DNA of 45,119 nt from NCBI GenBank assembly GCA_054661495.1, contig BAAFSQ010000065.1, positions 1-45,119 of the forward strand. The letters run 5' to 3'. Numbering within the stretch: position 1 is the stretch's first letter; each line of letters opens with the position of its first letter. The position numbers and the translations under genes were made by a program. Of the stretch, positions 1 through 11,156 are shown in pieces. Below the pieces are notes generated by a model, which saw nothing but the letters and a program-made list of their open reading frames with translations, did not search any database and was not told the DNA's origin. Source of the DNA: Zygophlyctis sp. KS116 (lineage: Eukaryota > Chytridiomycota).

Positions 1-301
1 ATTATTTGATCTCATTTTAGAGGAATTAATAAAGGATATAAATTGAAATACATTGGCCTTTATTTTCTGATCTAAAATACTATTATTATTTTTACGAGCT
101 AACAATAAACAAAGCAAATAACAGGATATAAGAAAAAAGATACTGCAAATCTTTCCTTTTTATGAAACTGACAAAACTTATGAAAATTTTCTGATTCGCA
201 CCAGAAAGAATAATTGAAAATCCACTAAATCTAGAATTATCTCACTTCTATTTAAATCTATTGCCATTTTCGAAAATTAAAATTCCACCTTTATTAAACT
301 C
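1..301. other. Left edge, no supportable gene
   Basis: AT-rich sequence downstream of the DJ-1-like gene. A TTTTAG acceptor-like string near position 20 is followed by a short open frame that stops by about 45. It could be the last exon of a gene lying to the left, but eight codons are too few to support it. I see no RNA gene or repeat here. Confidence 0.4.
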
Positions 302-979
302 TTATCCTAATATTTTGTGAAATTCTTTAGCCAGTAAAGTAGCAGAGGCTGGATTTTGAGCAGTCAATAATTTCCCATCGACAACAACATGAGGCTGCCA
401 CATTCCATTTTTCTGATACGTGCCACCATTGGCTTTCAACACATCTTCCAATAAGAATGGAACTTGATTAGTCAAACCAACTCCTTCTTCTTCATCATTA
501 CTGAATCCAGTAACTTTTTTTCCATTTACCAAAAAAGATCCATTTGAAAGCTTTACATTGGCAATTGCAGCAGGACCATGACAGAGAGCCGCAACTGGCT
601 TTCCCTGCTCCCAAATTTTTTTGCAGATTTCTTGAGAATCCAAATCTTTTGCCAAATCAAACATTGGACCATGACCTCCAGGATAGAAAAGTCCATCAAA
701 TTCTTGATTAATTACTTGGCTCAACTTTTTAGTATTTGCGAGCCCGTCTTGGGCTTTTTTGTCCTCTAAAAATGCTTTTACCTCCTCATCGTTACCTGGA
801 TCAAGAGATTGGGGATCAATAGGCGCTGGTCCACCTTTAGGACTAGCAAAAACCAAGTTATAATTCTTCTTCAACTCATTATAAGGATGAGCTATTTCAG
901 ACAACCAGGAGCCAGTCTTTTTGCCAGTGGAACCAAGTTCAGTATGCGATGTAACGATAAACAACACGTTCTTTGACAT
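302..979 (-). CDS. DJ-1/PfpI family protein, Hsp31-like
   Basis: Single-exon protein of 225 aa in the class I glutamine amidotransferase-like fold. The nucleophile elbow is ALCHGP (Cys near residue 133, with the following His). An N-terminal TGSWLSE segment supplies the conserved acidic residue of the Hsp31/HchA branch, and a GGHGPMFDL loop precedes the elbow. Members of this branch are glyoxalase III or deglycase-like stress proteins and chaperones in the cytosol. The length matches fungal Hsp31-like proteins. The start is the first ATG after an upstream stop. It is divergent from EPG5 across a 95-bp spacer. The exact activity (glyoxalase III or chaperone) cannot be told from the sequence alone. 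Confidence 0.9.
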   Translation of the reverse strand: MSKNVLFIVTSHTELGSTGKKTGSWLSEIAHPYNELKKNYNLVFASPKGGPAPIDPQSLDPGNDEEVKAFLEDKKAQDGLANTKKLSQVINQEFDGLFYPGGHGPMFDLAKDLDSQEICKKIWEQGKPVAALCHGPAAIANVKLSNGSFLVNGKKVTGFSNDEEEGVGLTNQVPFLLEDVLKANGGTYQKNGMWQPHVVVDGKLLTAQNPASATLLAKEFHKILG

Positions 980-1074
980 TGTTTTCTACTGCGGTTGGTT
1001 AGGTAGTCCACGGCTCTACTTAAGATTAATCCTAGGGTCGTTAAAACTAACCGCAAAAGCTTCCAATTAACAGA
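980..1074. promoter_or_regulatory. Bidirectional promoter DJ-1-like / EPG5
   Basis: This 95-bp spacer separates two divergent start codons. It carries an inverted pair: TGCGGTTGGTT at 990-1000 and AACTAACCGCA at 1045-1055 (its complement with one mismatch). The pair could be a shared factor site. Function is inferred from position only. Confidence 0.4.
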
Positions 1075-4000
1075 ATGGAGATTTCACTGAAAAGGTACTC
1101 AAACAACTTTTGTGCTTATGATAGGCCCAAGAAGAATAAGGAAAAGTCCCAGAAAGAAAATGTCCAGGAATTAAATACAACGGAAGAAATTCAAGAAATT
1201 CAAACAAAATCTACTGAAAGAGAAATTACAATTGAAAATGCGAATAATGAAAGAGAGGAATATAGAGAATTTATATCAAAATTAGAGTATAAGAATCAAA
1301 CGCCAGCATTAAATTCAGATGTAATACTTTGGCCTACTCTTACTGATTCTCTGTTGGAAAAATCTGAATTCGCATCTCTCACATTTACGCAGGATGAATC
1401 AAATGAAATTCATTTAGAAGAAACTAGTCCGGTTAAAATTGAGGCGATCAAGGAGGAAGATTTAGAGCGGCTGACAGGACAGTCTCTTTCTGAAAAACAT
1501 TTGGAAACTTTTCTTAAATTTACTAGTTTTATAAAGCGGATAAAGGATGATCACCTTTACGCTAGACTATTAGAGTATAAAGAATGCTTTTACAAAGGGC
1601 AAGTTCTGACAATTAAATTGGAAATTTTAAAAGATTCTTGCAACCAATTGATTGAAAAATGTTGGAATTTGGTTAGCAAACCTGGGAGATTTGATCAGGA
1701 ATGCGGTGATGGGAGGCTTTTAACATGTTTTACCACTATAGACTCTGCAATATTTAATCAATCCAAGGCAGATGAATTGCTTGAAGTAAATAATCAGGTT
1801 TTGGAAATGACAAAAGATCTACAATTCAATGAATACCTTTTGAATTTATCAAAATTGTATGTACAAAATTATTTGGACGTTTTTCTGCAAGATTTTCTCG
1901 AGCTCTTGCTTTCTTTTTCTACGTTAAAAGATAAGATGGATGGATGGGATTCCTTCCAGATGATTGGTATTACAATTTCTTACTCATAATAGTGGCTGTC
2001 TTATTTGACTTTTTGAAGCTTGAAAATATTGACAAAGATCTTTCGCAGAATAATGCTTTCATAAATGATTGTAAAACATGGCTGTCACATGTTATCGCCT
2101 GTCTCATAGGCTCTTTTTCATTTAATGATTCAAGAATGGTCTTATTACACGTTCTTAGGACAAAAGGAATAGGAAGCTGGGGTCTATTTTTTATTCAATG
2201 GAATGATTCTTATGGTTGGGATGAAGATACACTTGAACACTATCTTATATCTCTCACTTGCCTTCTTTCCCCAATCGAGGAACTTGAATCACGAATTAAA
2301 TCAAAGTTGGAATCTATCGCATATTTAGAGGATCAACTCAAAATGCTGGAACGCGAAGACTGGATTGTTGTCCATGATGATGATCTTCCATCTGAAGCAG
2401 CTTTGAAAAGATCAAATTCTAGAATTTCTCTAAAATCGATCATTATGCTAGAAATTGATTATCTTGGATTACTTGCTCAGTTTAAGCTTAAAACCATCTT
2501 TGAGACTTTATGTTCCAAAGAAAACCAAGGAGATGGTAACTCTAACTTGAAATTGATATCTGTTGGGCACCATTTATCCCTAATATTGATCAGGGGCATT
2601 CACATAATTCCCAAGGATTATCTTGAAGTTATAAGACATCTGGGGGATAACATTGTATTCATAGCAAAGTGTTTAGGAGAGTATCTGGACACTTTTGGGG
2701 AAGATATTATGAACATTTTGATTTCAAAAGAGCTACAGTCTACGATGGCAATTGAGTTGGATGCATTCATCGAAAGGATATTTTTGCGGCTTTCGAAGAT
2801 AAAAGGCAAGCCAGTTTGGGAGACTATTTCATTGTTACCATTCGATAAATGCACATCAGCCGGCAAAAATCGAATAGCAGAATCTATGATATCATTGTTA
2901 AATGCTGACGTTTCTCAACCGGATTCACAGGCTGCCTTCATCTGCAATATGGTCACAAACTTGTTTCTCACTAGCTCACGCCCGAATCCAAATACATCTG
3001 CCAATTCTTTGCTGGACTGGGATTACATCAACCCAGAAGTAGTCCGAAGAATTTTTCAATTAACTTTTGTTTTTGAACAGACTCGATCTGCATTTGCAAA
3101 ATTTGGTCAGAGATGTATATATGATATATCGTATCATCAAAGTTATATTTTATCATTTATTTTGGGATGGATTCGGGATGACTGCCAAGTTCTAGAAGAT
3201 AACACCATAAAGGATTTCTGTTCTAAACTCAATTGGACTAATTTTCGTGCAAAAAATGCAGATTTGGCGCTTCTACAAAGTATGCTTCGAGATCCTGAAA
3301 ATTCATTAAAAGCTCAAATTGCAATGCAGATATTAGATTGTCTGAATTGGGGTTATTCCACTGAAGGCAGTGGCTTAGTGTTTATACCCAGATATCTGCA
3401 TCGTGAAATTGGTATATTTTGAACTTTTACTAAATCGAAAGCTATAATGGTTAGTAATCTATATCTGGACAGATTGGTTCGTTTTGAATCTGAATCGATT
3501 GTCTCATCTGTGACAGCTACGGTTGAAAAAACACTTCAAAGTTCGCTAGGCTTAAAGTCTAACGGTATAACTAAATTCAATGACTGGATATGGTATATTT
3601 TTTTTCTTATTATTAAGGAAATTCATTTGTAGACTTCAACTGTACCAAAAACCCTCATCTTCTGATATGTATTCTGCTGATTCTTTAGACGGATTTTCTA
3701 GGCCCTTCCTAGCCTTGGAATCAACTGCATTATTATCTCTGCGCAGTACAATGCATTCTGAACCACTTTCGGCGTATGTTTTGCTGATGGTATCAGATAT
3801 CGGCCATCACATCCATCAATTCAGATTGCATGCATTAAATCTACTTTCTCTCTTAAGCAATAAAGGAAAACTGGCTGCTATTTTGCTTGTATTTTGCTAC
3901 ATGCTGCCTACATTTTCCTTAGATACACAGTTCTATGAAGATAAACGTTTTATTAAAGTCGTATATGCAATATTTGATAGCAATCAGTCTCCAGAACCGC

Positions 4001-7000
4001 GATATAATTTAAAAGATATCTTTTCAGCATATATTCAACCTTTAAAGAAGTCTCAAAGGGAGGAAATTATGTTTGCCATTGATTTTTGGCATCGAATTAT
4101 TCTTTCGTTACCAAATTATAATGGCTTAGGATCATATGTTTTGAATGCGATCAGTCAGATGTGCTTTGATGTTGGAATGTCATCAGAGTGCCAAGAGTCA
4201 TTGTCTTCTATATTTAAAAGAAAGATAAATGAATATAGCCAATCAATCGAAGGCGAAAATATCTCAATATCAAATCCCATCACTTCTATTTATTCCTTGA
4301 AGGCTTATCTCACTAGGAAATATCCCCAATTGGTGGCACCGATTGATCTAGATTGTGATGATAGAGCATGGTTTGCACTCGATGGATTTATTGCCGAAGT
4401 TCGAACTACTTTCAAAGACCGGCAATTCATTGGTAATGAATTATTTGATAGTGACAGTCAAAGCAAAATATCTTTTTCAGGAGAGATTAACGCCGGTTCA
4501 CTTTTTCGACTGGCAAAAGAAATTTCTAGTCTAGAACCGAATCACGGATTAGCCCCAATATATCTTGAATTATTCTTTTCATTATACTTTGAAAGCGTAA
4601 CTAAAAACTCAAAAACTAAAATTTTTGGTTATAAAGTGTTGATGGATTCAAAAACTTTCTGCGTAGAAATGATCAGAACTTTTATCAAAAAATCTATCAG
4701 AAAAGTAGACGAGGAACAATCATTCCGCCAAACTTATCTCAAAAATGCATACAACGCTTTTTCACTATGGTTAAGTGATATTTCTTTACTGACTGATGGT
4801 ATAAATTCTGCCACGATAAAAGAAGAATATTTGTTGGGAAAATTTGAAGATTGCATCAGAGGCAATATCTTAAAATCGGGTAAATCTTCTTGGAATGATA
4901 TTATTATGCCCTTGATCTCTGTAAATAGTAGCACTAGCTCTCGAAAACCGCCCGATCCGTTTTTTGAAGAAGTACAGAGCCATCAATTGATCCCTTTGCA
5001 CATATCCAAATCAGTACCAATCATTCCCCTTCGTACCCCATTGTTTCTCAAATCCAATATTAGCCTAGAAAAGGCTCGTAGTATCGTAGCTGTTGCATTG
5101 AACAATTTATCAGCAAAAGCCAGTGAATTCGAATCGACCGAAAATAATTTAAAGACGCTTGAATTAGAATACATTGATAAACTGAAATTAGTTTACACAA
5201 GCTCTTCAATAAGAAACAGGACCCAAAAGGTGTGTGGTAAAGATTGCAAATCACCCGCAATTTTTGATTATATTACTTATAAAATAATGGCTGTATCTGA
5301 GATTAAGCTTCTGCTTTTGGATAATCGCTCTAATAAGGAGGCTTTACTGAATCTCGATTCTTCGGACTCGAAGATGTATGTAATGGGACTTGAAATAATT
5401 TTAATGCTGGAATGGCTTGAAAAGGTTTCAACTTCAAATAATCTGGATGAGTCAATTGGTTGCAATATTTTTTTTGGTGTATTGGAGGCATTGATAGGGG
5501 ACCGTAAGTTGGGTCTTTTTCATATTTCAAAATACATTTTGAAAAGAATTATGTCTGGGTTCGGTCAGCGTTTCATTTCTAAAGGTTCAGAGGTAAACGC
5601 AAAATTATGGAGAATGATGACTATTCCATTGGTTGTAGAGATGGCAGGCGACATTTTTCATCCCAATGTTTCCCATAATCATTTTAGATTGTTCTTTGTA
5701 GATCTTGCTTCTCGCTTCGATAGCCTAGGAGACCATTTGACTTCAACAATTTTAAGCAAGTTTGAAGTTCTTAATTGGCTGGAGGAAAGTAACTTACCTG
5801 ATGAAATATATGAGTTATTTAAAAGCATTATCAACTGGCCAATCGCATTAGAAAAAGGTCCAAAGTCTTTTTCAGCGAATCGAAAACTATTAGGCGACTT
5901 ATTGTTGCATCAGCGATTCATACCAATGGTCCCGGATGCAGTCAGTTTATGCCTTTCAAAGGTTGTTTACGATAAGCTCTCCTTTATAACTCTTCTTGAT
6001 ACAACAAATGCTCTTTTCAAAGTCGAGCCGGAACATTGGCAATCATACCTGGACGGTTTAGATTTACTAGAAACTCATTTTGGTCGTGATGAATTAGTTC
6101 GTCTGATTGGCCAATTGCATACAGTTATCACCAATTCAGTCAAAAAGAAAGGTTTTTGTATGTTACATTTTTCTTCAAATATTCAAATATCGATTATAAG
6201 GCTTTTAGCTCTACTGTTTACTTCTCAAGAAATCTACTCAATGATGGTTAGCATATATTTTGAAGAATTATATTCTGTATTTTTTTCTTTGTATTCAGCC
6301 ATGATTGGAATCGTTCAAGAAGAAGGAATATGGAATTTTGTAGCTCCATGGCCCAAAAATAATTCGATCGGCACAAAATATATTTTCGAGCATCTTCATC
6401 AGATATTGGAGAAATTTTGTCGAAATGCTTCTCAAATTGCGAAATTACCAAAGTTTTATTGGGAACTGATTCTTATTATCCAAACTATGAATCTACCAGA
6501 TGATGTTCAAGAGTGTTTGTTTTCTAACTTTGAATCTTTATCATGCTGGCCGCTTTTTGTTTTATCGCCCGTAGAAATAGCACAACTTGATTTATGGGTT
6601 TCGGAGAACAGGTTATCAGTCCCATTAACCAAATGTGTTTTTGTAATTTTACAAAACTGTGAGCTGAATTTAAACTCAAGTTTATCACAGAACTTGGATT
6701 TAATGACATGCTATGAAAATCTTCTTTTGGTTATAATTTATGTCACCAATCAAAGCCAGTTAGTTTATCAACATGACAATGATCGCTATAGTGTCTTGAA
6801 CAAGTTAAACACAAAGTTTTCGAATGTTTCGTGGTCAATACATATTTCAGCTGCAGGCGTTGATTCTTTGGTCAATCGATTGGAATTACTAAAATGGCAA
6901 ACAGCTTCAACTCAGATAAAAGATTGGAAAATCGATGCTGATCCTTTAGTATTTACAATTAATTTTCTTCAAATAGCCTTGGGTATTCAAAAAGGCACAT

Positions 7001-8108
7001 GCAGCATTGACTTTTATGCTGCGTATAAGCGATTTTTCTTTTCTATATTATCACTGTTTATTTCTCAGAATGATTCGTGGAATGAGGCCTTCTCAGAAGA
7101 AGATATTACGGAAATTGTTTTTGAGTTTTTAAATTTTGCAGAAGATTTACGACTTCAAAGAGCCTGCGATTCAATAGATTTGGGATTTTTCGGATTTAAG
7201 GAATTAACAGGAATCTTTAATAGAATGTCAAAAAATCATGATATGTATGTAAACATCTGGGATGGGTGTCAAAAAGCACTTTTCGCTTCTAAAATCCCTT
7301 TAGAATATTTATCTTGCAGTAGTACCTGCTTTGCATCAGGTAATTGGATTGTTATTTAAAAACAGTTGAATGTATGTCGCTATTTAACGAAAAATGTATT
7401 GATAGATTTCTTCAACTTCAAGATGGTCTGATAGATTGGAATATTCTTATTGATTTACTTGTAGTACCGCAGCTATCAATTGAGCAATATGTAAAATGTT
7501 GCTTGGATAATGCACTGCTTTTACAACTATTCATTTATTCTATACAAGAATTAAAGAATTCTACCCAACTGGAGGGTAAAATGTTTATAGGTGAACAGGT
7601 TGCTTCTTGGCTGATTGCATTCAAGCCTGAAAATCTAAATTATGGACACGAAGGTAAAATAGCACCTCTACTATACATTTTTGCATATCTTCTCTCATTG
7701 GAAATGAAACAAAAATCAGTCTCAAATTATTCTCGACTCCAGTCACTTGTACCTAATATTGCTAATTTTCTAATCAGTCTGGGAGAAGACCGAGCCTCTG
7801 GAGGCCTTTGGTCTACTTTGGGATTTGGACCAAAATCTAAATATTCTGTTGAATTTAGGTTTTTCTGTAGAGTCGTAGGCGCATTTATGGCGTCAAGAGT
7901 CTTAACATCTCAAGAAAGGAACAAACTAGTTGAATCAGTTGAATCACTCCATTCAAATTCAGATTATGAAGGATTATTATTGTATTTAGACCCTATTATG
8001 GATGATTATCTCCTTGCTGATGTCGACTTGACTGTTTTACCTGATCTTATCAAGCATGAAACCATGGCACTTTTTGAAGGATATTTTGTGGGGAACTTTG
8101 AGATCTGA
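1075..8108 (+). CDS. EPG5: EPG5 homologue, autophagosome-lysosome tether
   Basis: Five exons (1075-1966, 1993-3411, 3442-3592, 3618-7339, 7366-8108) join in frame into 2308 aa; introns are 26, 30, 25 and 26 nt. In animals EPG5 is a Rab7 effector that tethers autophagosomes to late endosomes/lysosomes. Features resembling the family: an LLHVLRTKGIGSWGLFFIQ block (residues about 370-390), then a DWIVVHDDD acidic stretch, an EIDYLGLLAQFKLKTIF block, a GHHLSLILIRGI block, and a C-terminal GLWSTLGFGPKSKYS...FRFFCR block. Everything is helical, like an alpha-solenoid, with no catalytic motif. The length is close to the animal protein (about 2,580 aa). The identification rests on remembered block order, so a profile search would settle it. 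The last stop codon directly touches the stop of the opposite gene. Confidence 0.8.
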
Positions 8109-8423
8109 TTATTGTGGCGGAAAGTTTTCTGGTGGAACTTGTCTTAGACCCCAAATCCCGACTGAACTTCTTTCTGCATACTTTTTCTTCTCATTCTCTG
8201 CATTGAAATTTTCTATTTTTTCCTAGAGTAAATTCAATTTTTTTACTTTTGCTTCATCCGCAGCCATTGTCTTTGTTGACAGACAAAACATGAATTTTTC
8301 CTTGAACCTTGAACAATCTTTCCATTCCCCAAATCTATAATAATTTTTTATTTGAGGCATTAGTGTGTAGCACAGCTGCATTTGATCAAATGCATCCCAC
8401 ACTGAGCACTTTTCATTCTCCAT
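8109..8423 (-). CDS. EMI1: Emi1-like DUF3128 family protein
   Basis: Two exons (8423-8247, 8222-8109) separated by a 24-nt intron encode 96 aa. The protein has the DUF3128/Emi1 pattern: a first Cys in KCSVWDAFDQ, Cys in MQLCYTL, a NYYRFGEWKDCS core, and a final Cys in KFMFCLSTKT, forming a twin-cysteine helical hairpin. A basic linker follows, ending in IWGLRQVPPENFPPQ. Yeast Emi1 is needed for early meiotic gene induction and affects mitochondrial DNA; biochemical function is unknown. Splicing replaces a frame that would otherwise stop inside the intron. The TAA stop (8109-8111) begins one base after the EPG5 TGA, so any 3' UTRs must overlap. Confidence 0.87.
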
Positions 8424-8518
8424 GGGAACCTCTGACCTCGCCCAGGCAGGAAACTGTTACGTTCGGACATGACCAACTTTCGGACATGCAATCTGGAAGC
8501 TTTTCCATAAATTCATAA

Positions 8519-8704
8519 ATGGCAACAAGAGATGAGATCAGAGAATTGCTCAAGCCGATTGAAAATCAACTGAATGCTTTGCAAAAAAATATATTTGGTC
8601 TAATAGAAGATGTACTCAATTTAAAGGTGGATGCATCTGAATTGATGGCGGGTGTATGTGAATTGATGGCGGGCGTATCTTCAATGAGATTGTTATATAA
8701 TTAG
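8519..8704 (+). CDS. Small orphan ORF with heptad-like N-terminus
   Basis: A 61-codon open frame. The N-terminal 35 residues look amphipathic and could form a coiled coil. The C-terminal part contains two copies of a 21-bp unit (8639-8659 and 8660-8680, two mismatches) giving ELMAGV twice. I recognise no family. It lies in an accessory stretch with other orphan or decayed frames. It could be a real short gene or chance, and there is no homology to support it. Confidence 0.25.
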   Translation: MATRDEIRELLKPIENQLNALQKNIFGLIEDVLNLKVDASELMAGVCELMAGVSSMRLLYN

Positions 8705-8749
8705 ATTTTAAATTTCTATAAAAATTCAATTTTTCTTTAAAAGCTCAAA

Positions 8750-8959
8750 ATGAGCTTGTCAAGAAACATCGCTATTTCCGCTCAAGTGTGTCGTCAATGG
8801 CTCTCTCAAACTTTTGAAATCACTGAAAATCAACGTCAAGTCATGGATGTGTTTTTTCAGGATGCTGTGCAATTGCTAGTCAATCATCACGAAATCAATG
8901 AACAAGTCTTGACAGGGTTTTGTTTATATGAGATGATGAAAATCATTCCAGATAGATAA
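8750..8959 (+). CDS. Small orphan ORF
   Basis: A 69-codon open frame with an ATG 45 bp after the previous ORF's stop. The sequence is helical with a Gln/Val-rich middle (VCRQWLSQTF, QLLVNHHEINEQVL). No family is recognised. Its 3' end overlaps the end of a decayed frame on the other strand (8943-9393). It could be an exon of a larger broken gene. Low support. Confidence 0.2.
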   Translation: MSLSRNIAISAQVCRQWLSQTFEITENQRQVMDVFFQDAVQLLVNHHEINEQVLTGFCLYEMMKIIPDR

Positions 8960-9393
8960 TTCCATGCGGAGAAGAGAAACCATCTTCAATAGAGTCATCC
9001 ACGGAAATTTTTGAAAATCTGTCCTTGAACTTTTTTTCAAGAGCAGCAAAAGCTTTTACATTTGAAGGATGAACTTGTAATTTCTTTACCATGCTGAAAA
9101 TAATTTCAAGTCCAGACTTGAGGGAAGCTGCTTGAAATCCAAAAAAGGACAACACAGTATTGGAAATTTGCAAGACTTGGATGGATGGATGCAATGACTT
9201 CTTGATTTTTTTGGTCTTGAAGATTCAAACATTTTTGTACAAAGTCATGGAGGTTTGGGGACCCATCGAATCAAAATGAACAGATATAGGCATCAGCTAA
9301 GGTAGCGAATTGCATCGCAAACTTTCCAAGATTGATACACTGTTTAGGCATTTGATTTTTTCGAGTGGGAATATATCTGGGATTTATATCCCT
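8943..9393 (-). pseudogene. Decayed orphan reading frame
   Basis: On the minus strand a protein-like stretch runs from about 9393 to 8943, but it carries an internal TGA (9271-9273) and needs a frame change near 9145-9165. Before the shift it reads through NLHDFVQKC and ASIHPSLANF; after it continues as AASLKSGLEI, KKLQVHPSNV and the acidic tail VDDSIEDGF. No tiny-intron pair (GTA...AG of 23-34 nt) removes both defects. I therefore read it as a pseudogene of an unrecognised family, not a multi-exon gene. Confidence 0.35.
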
Positions 9394-9420
9394 GAATGAT
9401 TCTCACGCTCGCTGTGAGAA
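9379..9420. repeat. Two adjacent small hairpins
   Basis: GGGAT-TTAT-ATCCC at 9379-9392 is followed by TTCTCAC-GCTCGCT-GTGAGAA at 9400-9420, which has 7-bp perfect arms. They lie upstream of the orphan gene at 9587 and just before the decayed frame. They may be chance palindromes or the edge of a small insertion. Confidence 0.3.
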
Positions 9421-9586
9421 AATGATGTCTGATTATGAAATTGACAGAGCATTTAAACTTTCTAGACTTCTCACACAAACTTAAATCAATTGCTTCCACT
9501 TTCAAGTATTAAAGAAATGGACCTACATGAACTATTGAAAATTTCGCGAGCCCGTTGTCACTATTAACTTCCCAATCGATGATTGT

Positions 9587-10832
9587 ATGGACTTGGATTC
9601 AAATGCTGACTGTGAAGGTAATTATTCTTTTCAAAAATTAAACAAACTAGAAGTTATGCCATCAGTCAACTTTGACTCGCAAGATTCTGCTGTGGATTTG
9701 ACCAATGATTCAATTTTATGTGATTCGCCACGTCGGTGCACCAAGACCAGGAGTTACCTCGAAGGAGCAATCGTCCCTGATGGGCAATTATTTGCAGGAG
9801 AAATCGTCACATTCAGTACTGAGAAACAAGTCAGATGCGACCTCTGTCTGAAACGCGACAAAAATGACCACAATCCCAAGAACAGTCCTAAGAACAATGC
9901 CGAGGTGAGTTTTACCCCACTATAGCACGCCACCCTTTTGGTGCTGCATTGGATTCTGAGCGAGATTTTTACTCATGATTAGGCATTAGAAAAGGATAAA
10001 TTAGCGTATGAAAGAGTTCCAATCTTGGACGAGCAGATTGCACGGCTGGAATCTGGACTTGATTCACCTGAAAAAACTCAAAAATTAGCCCAGCTATATA
10101 GACAGAGAGATGCTATTTTGAATGGAACCAAGAACGCTAAGGTCTCGTTTTATAATCAAGCTCTGCAACGACAATTACAAGAAGAAGCTGCCTTGGATGA
10201 ACTAGACAATCTTCTCCTGCATTCTGAAATCGAGGCCATTGTGGACATTTGTGATTTACAAGATTTGATGGACCCATCTGGCTCTTGTGTCTCTTACATT
10301 TATGCATGTGATGCCAATCGTGAAAAGGAAGAGGCAACTTGCTTTTTAACCAATAGAGGATACGGAAATGCCATTATGAATTTCAAGGTGTCAGATTTGG
10401 ACAATCAGTGGAAAAGAGCTATTCTTTATGAAGGCAACAATGCATTAAATGTGAATGCTGTGGAAAAGGCTTTTCAAAAAAGATATCAACATCTTCCTCA
10501 AGGCACTCGTCAAACAGCACAATGCAACTCTTGGAATAGAAGATAAATTGCAAGCCGTTCCAAAGATAAGTGGAGAAATACCTAAATGTGAATTTCCCAA
10601 CAGTATATTAGAGCTATTGATTGCGGGGAATGAGAATCTCCCCAATGGCCAAAAAAATCCTTGGAACAAAACTAAGAGTAAAAATCTTCTAAAAGAATAT
10701 GGGGATGAGTACGAAACAGTAACTGAAAATGAGTATTCTCAACTCTCCAGAACAATGAGAATAAATATTGCAAGAAAATTGGGAGTTACTCAAGCTCAAC
10801 TAAATTTTGCACCGCTCTCTTTGAAGTTTTAG
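9587..10832 (+). pseudogene. Orphan gene, frameshifted, with an atypical intron
   Basis: Exon 9587-9904 joins exon 9983 onward across a 78-nt intron (GTGAGT...ATGATTAG), several times longer than the 23-34 nt introns elsewhere. The N-terminal part has a CDLC cysteine pair. The middle is a coiled-coil-like charged helix (LDEQIARLESGLDSPEKTQK), and a Cys-containing globular part follows. The zero frame stops at 10546, but the frame from 10455 to 10832 continues the protein if one A is removed from the A6 run at 10476-10481 (giving AFQKDINIF...). So this is either a disabled gene or a one-base sequence error. Codon use is richer in C-ending codons than in neighbouring genes. No family recognised; possibly lineage-specific or element-derived. 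Confidence 0.45.
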
Positions 10833-11156
10833 AAGAAATTTTATTAGCAATACCCCTGCGTGATCTTATGTACTGCCCGTAGTTGACTGCTCTTATTTTT
10901 GATGTATTTTTGATGTCCGAATTTTTTAGATATCTTTCTAGAGAATAGTCTGTTTCTAAGAAGAAGAAATCCCTTCAACTCAACTTGTATTCCTCCAACG
11001 GTTAACTCACATTGCACAACGATAGAAGGATTTACTGCACATTATATTGTTGAATTCTGGAAAAGTAGTAAAATGCAATAATATTTCCATTCTCCAAATC
11101 TGTAATAATATTTTACTCCATTACAACATAAAAACACAAATTTCTATCGATAGTCT
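10833..11156. other. Non-coding stretch with a copied Emi1-like fragment
   Basis: No gene seen. Positions 11084-11115 match 8319-8350 at 29 of 32 bases. On the minus strand they read as a relic of the YYRFGEWK core of the Emi1-like gene, but the flanks are unrelated. This lies just downstream of the UBX gene, in its probable 3' UTR. Confidence 0.45.

Noticed and set aside
1935-1950. GGAT repeats here, near 9180 and at 44844
   Set aside because: Short simple repeats of two or three units; no sign of a shared element.
3412-3454. Longer EPG5 intron 2 ending at the TTAG at 3454
   Set aside because: It would shift the frame of the next exon. The 30-nt form ending at 3441 keeps it.
10476-10482. 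Programmed -1 frameshift at A AAA AAG
   Set aside because: The two frames join by skipping one base (a +1 change), which this heptamer would not produce. Decay or a sequence error is simpler.
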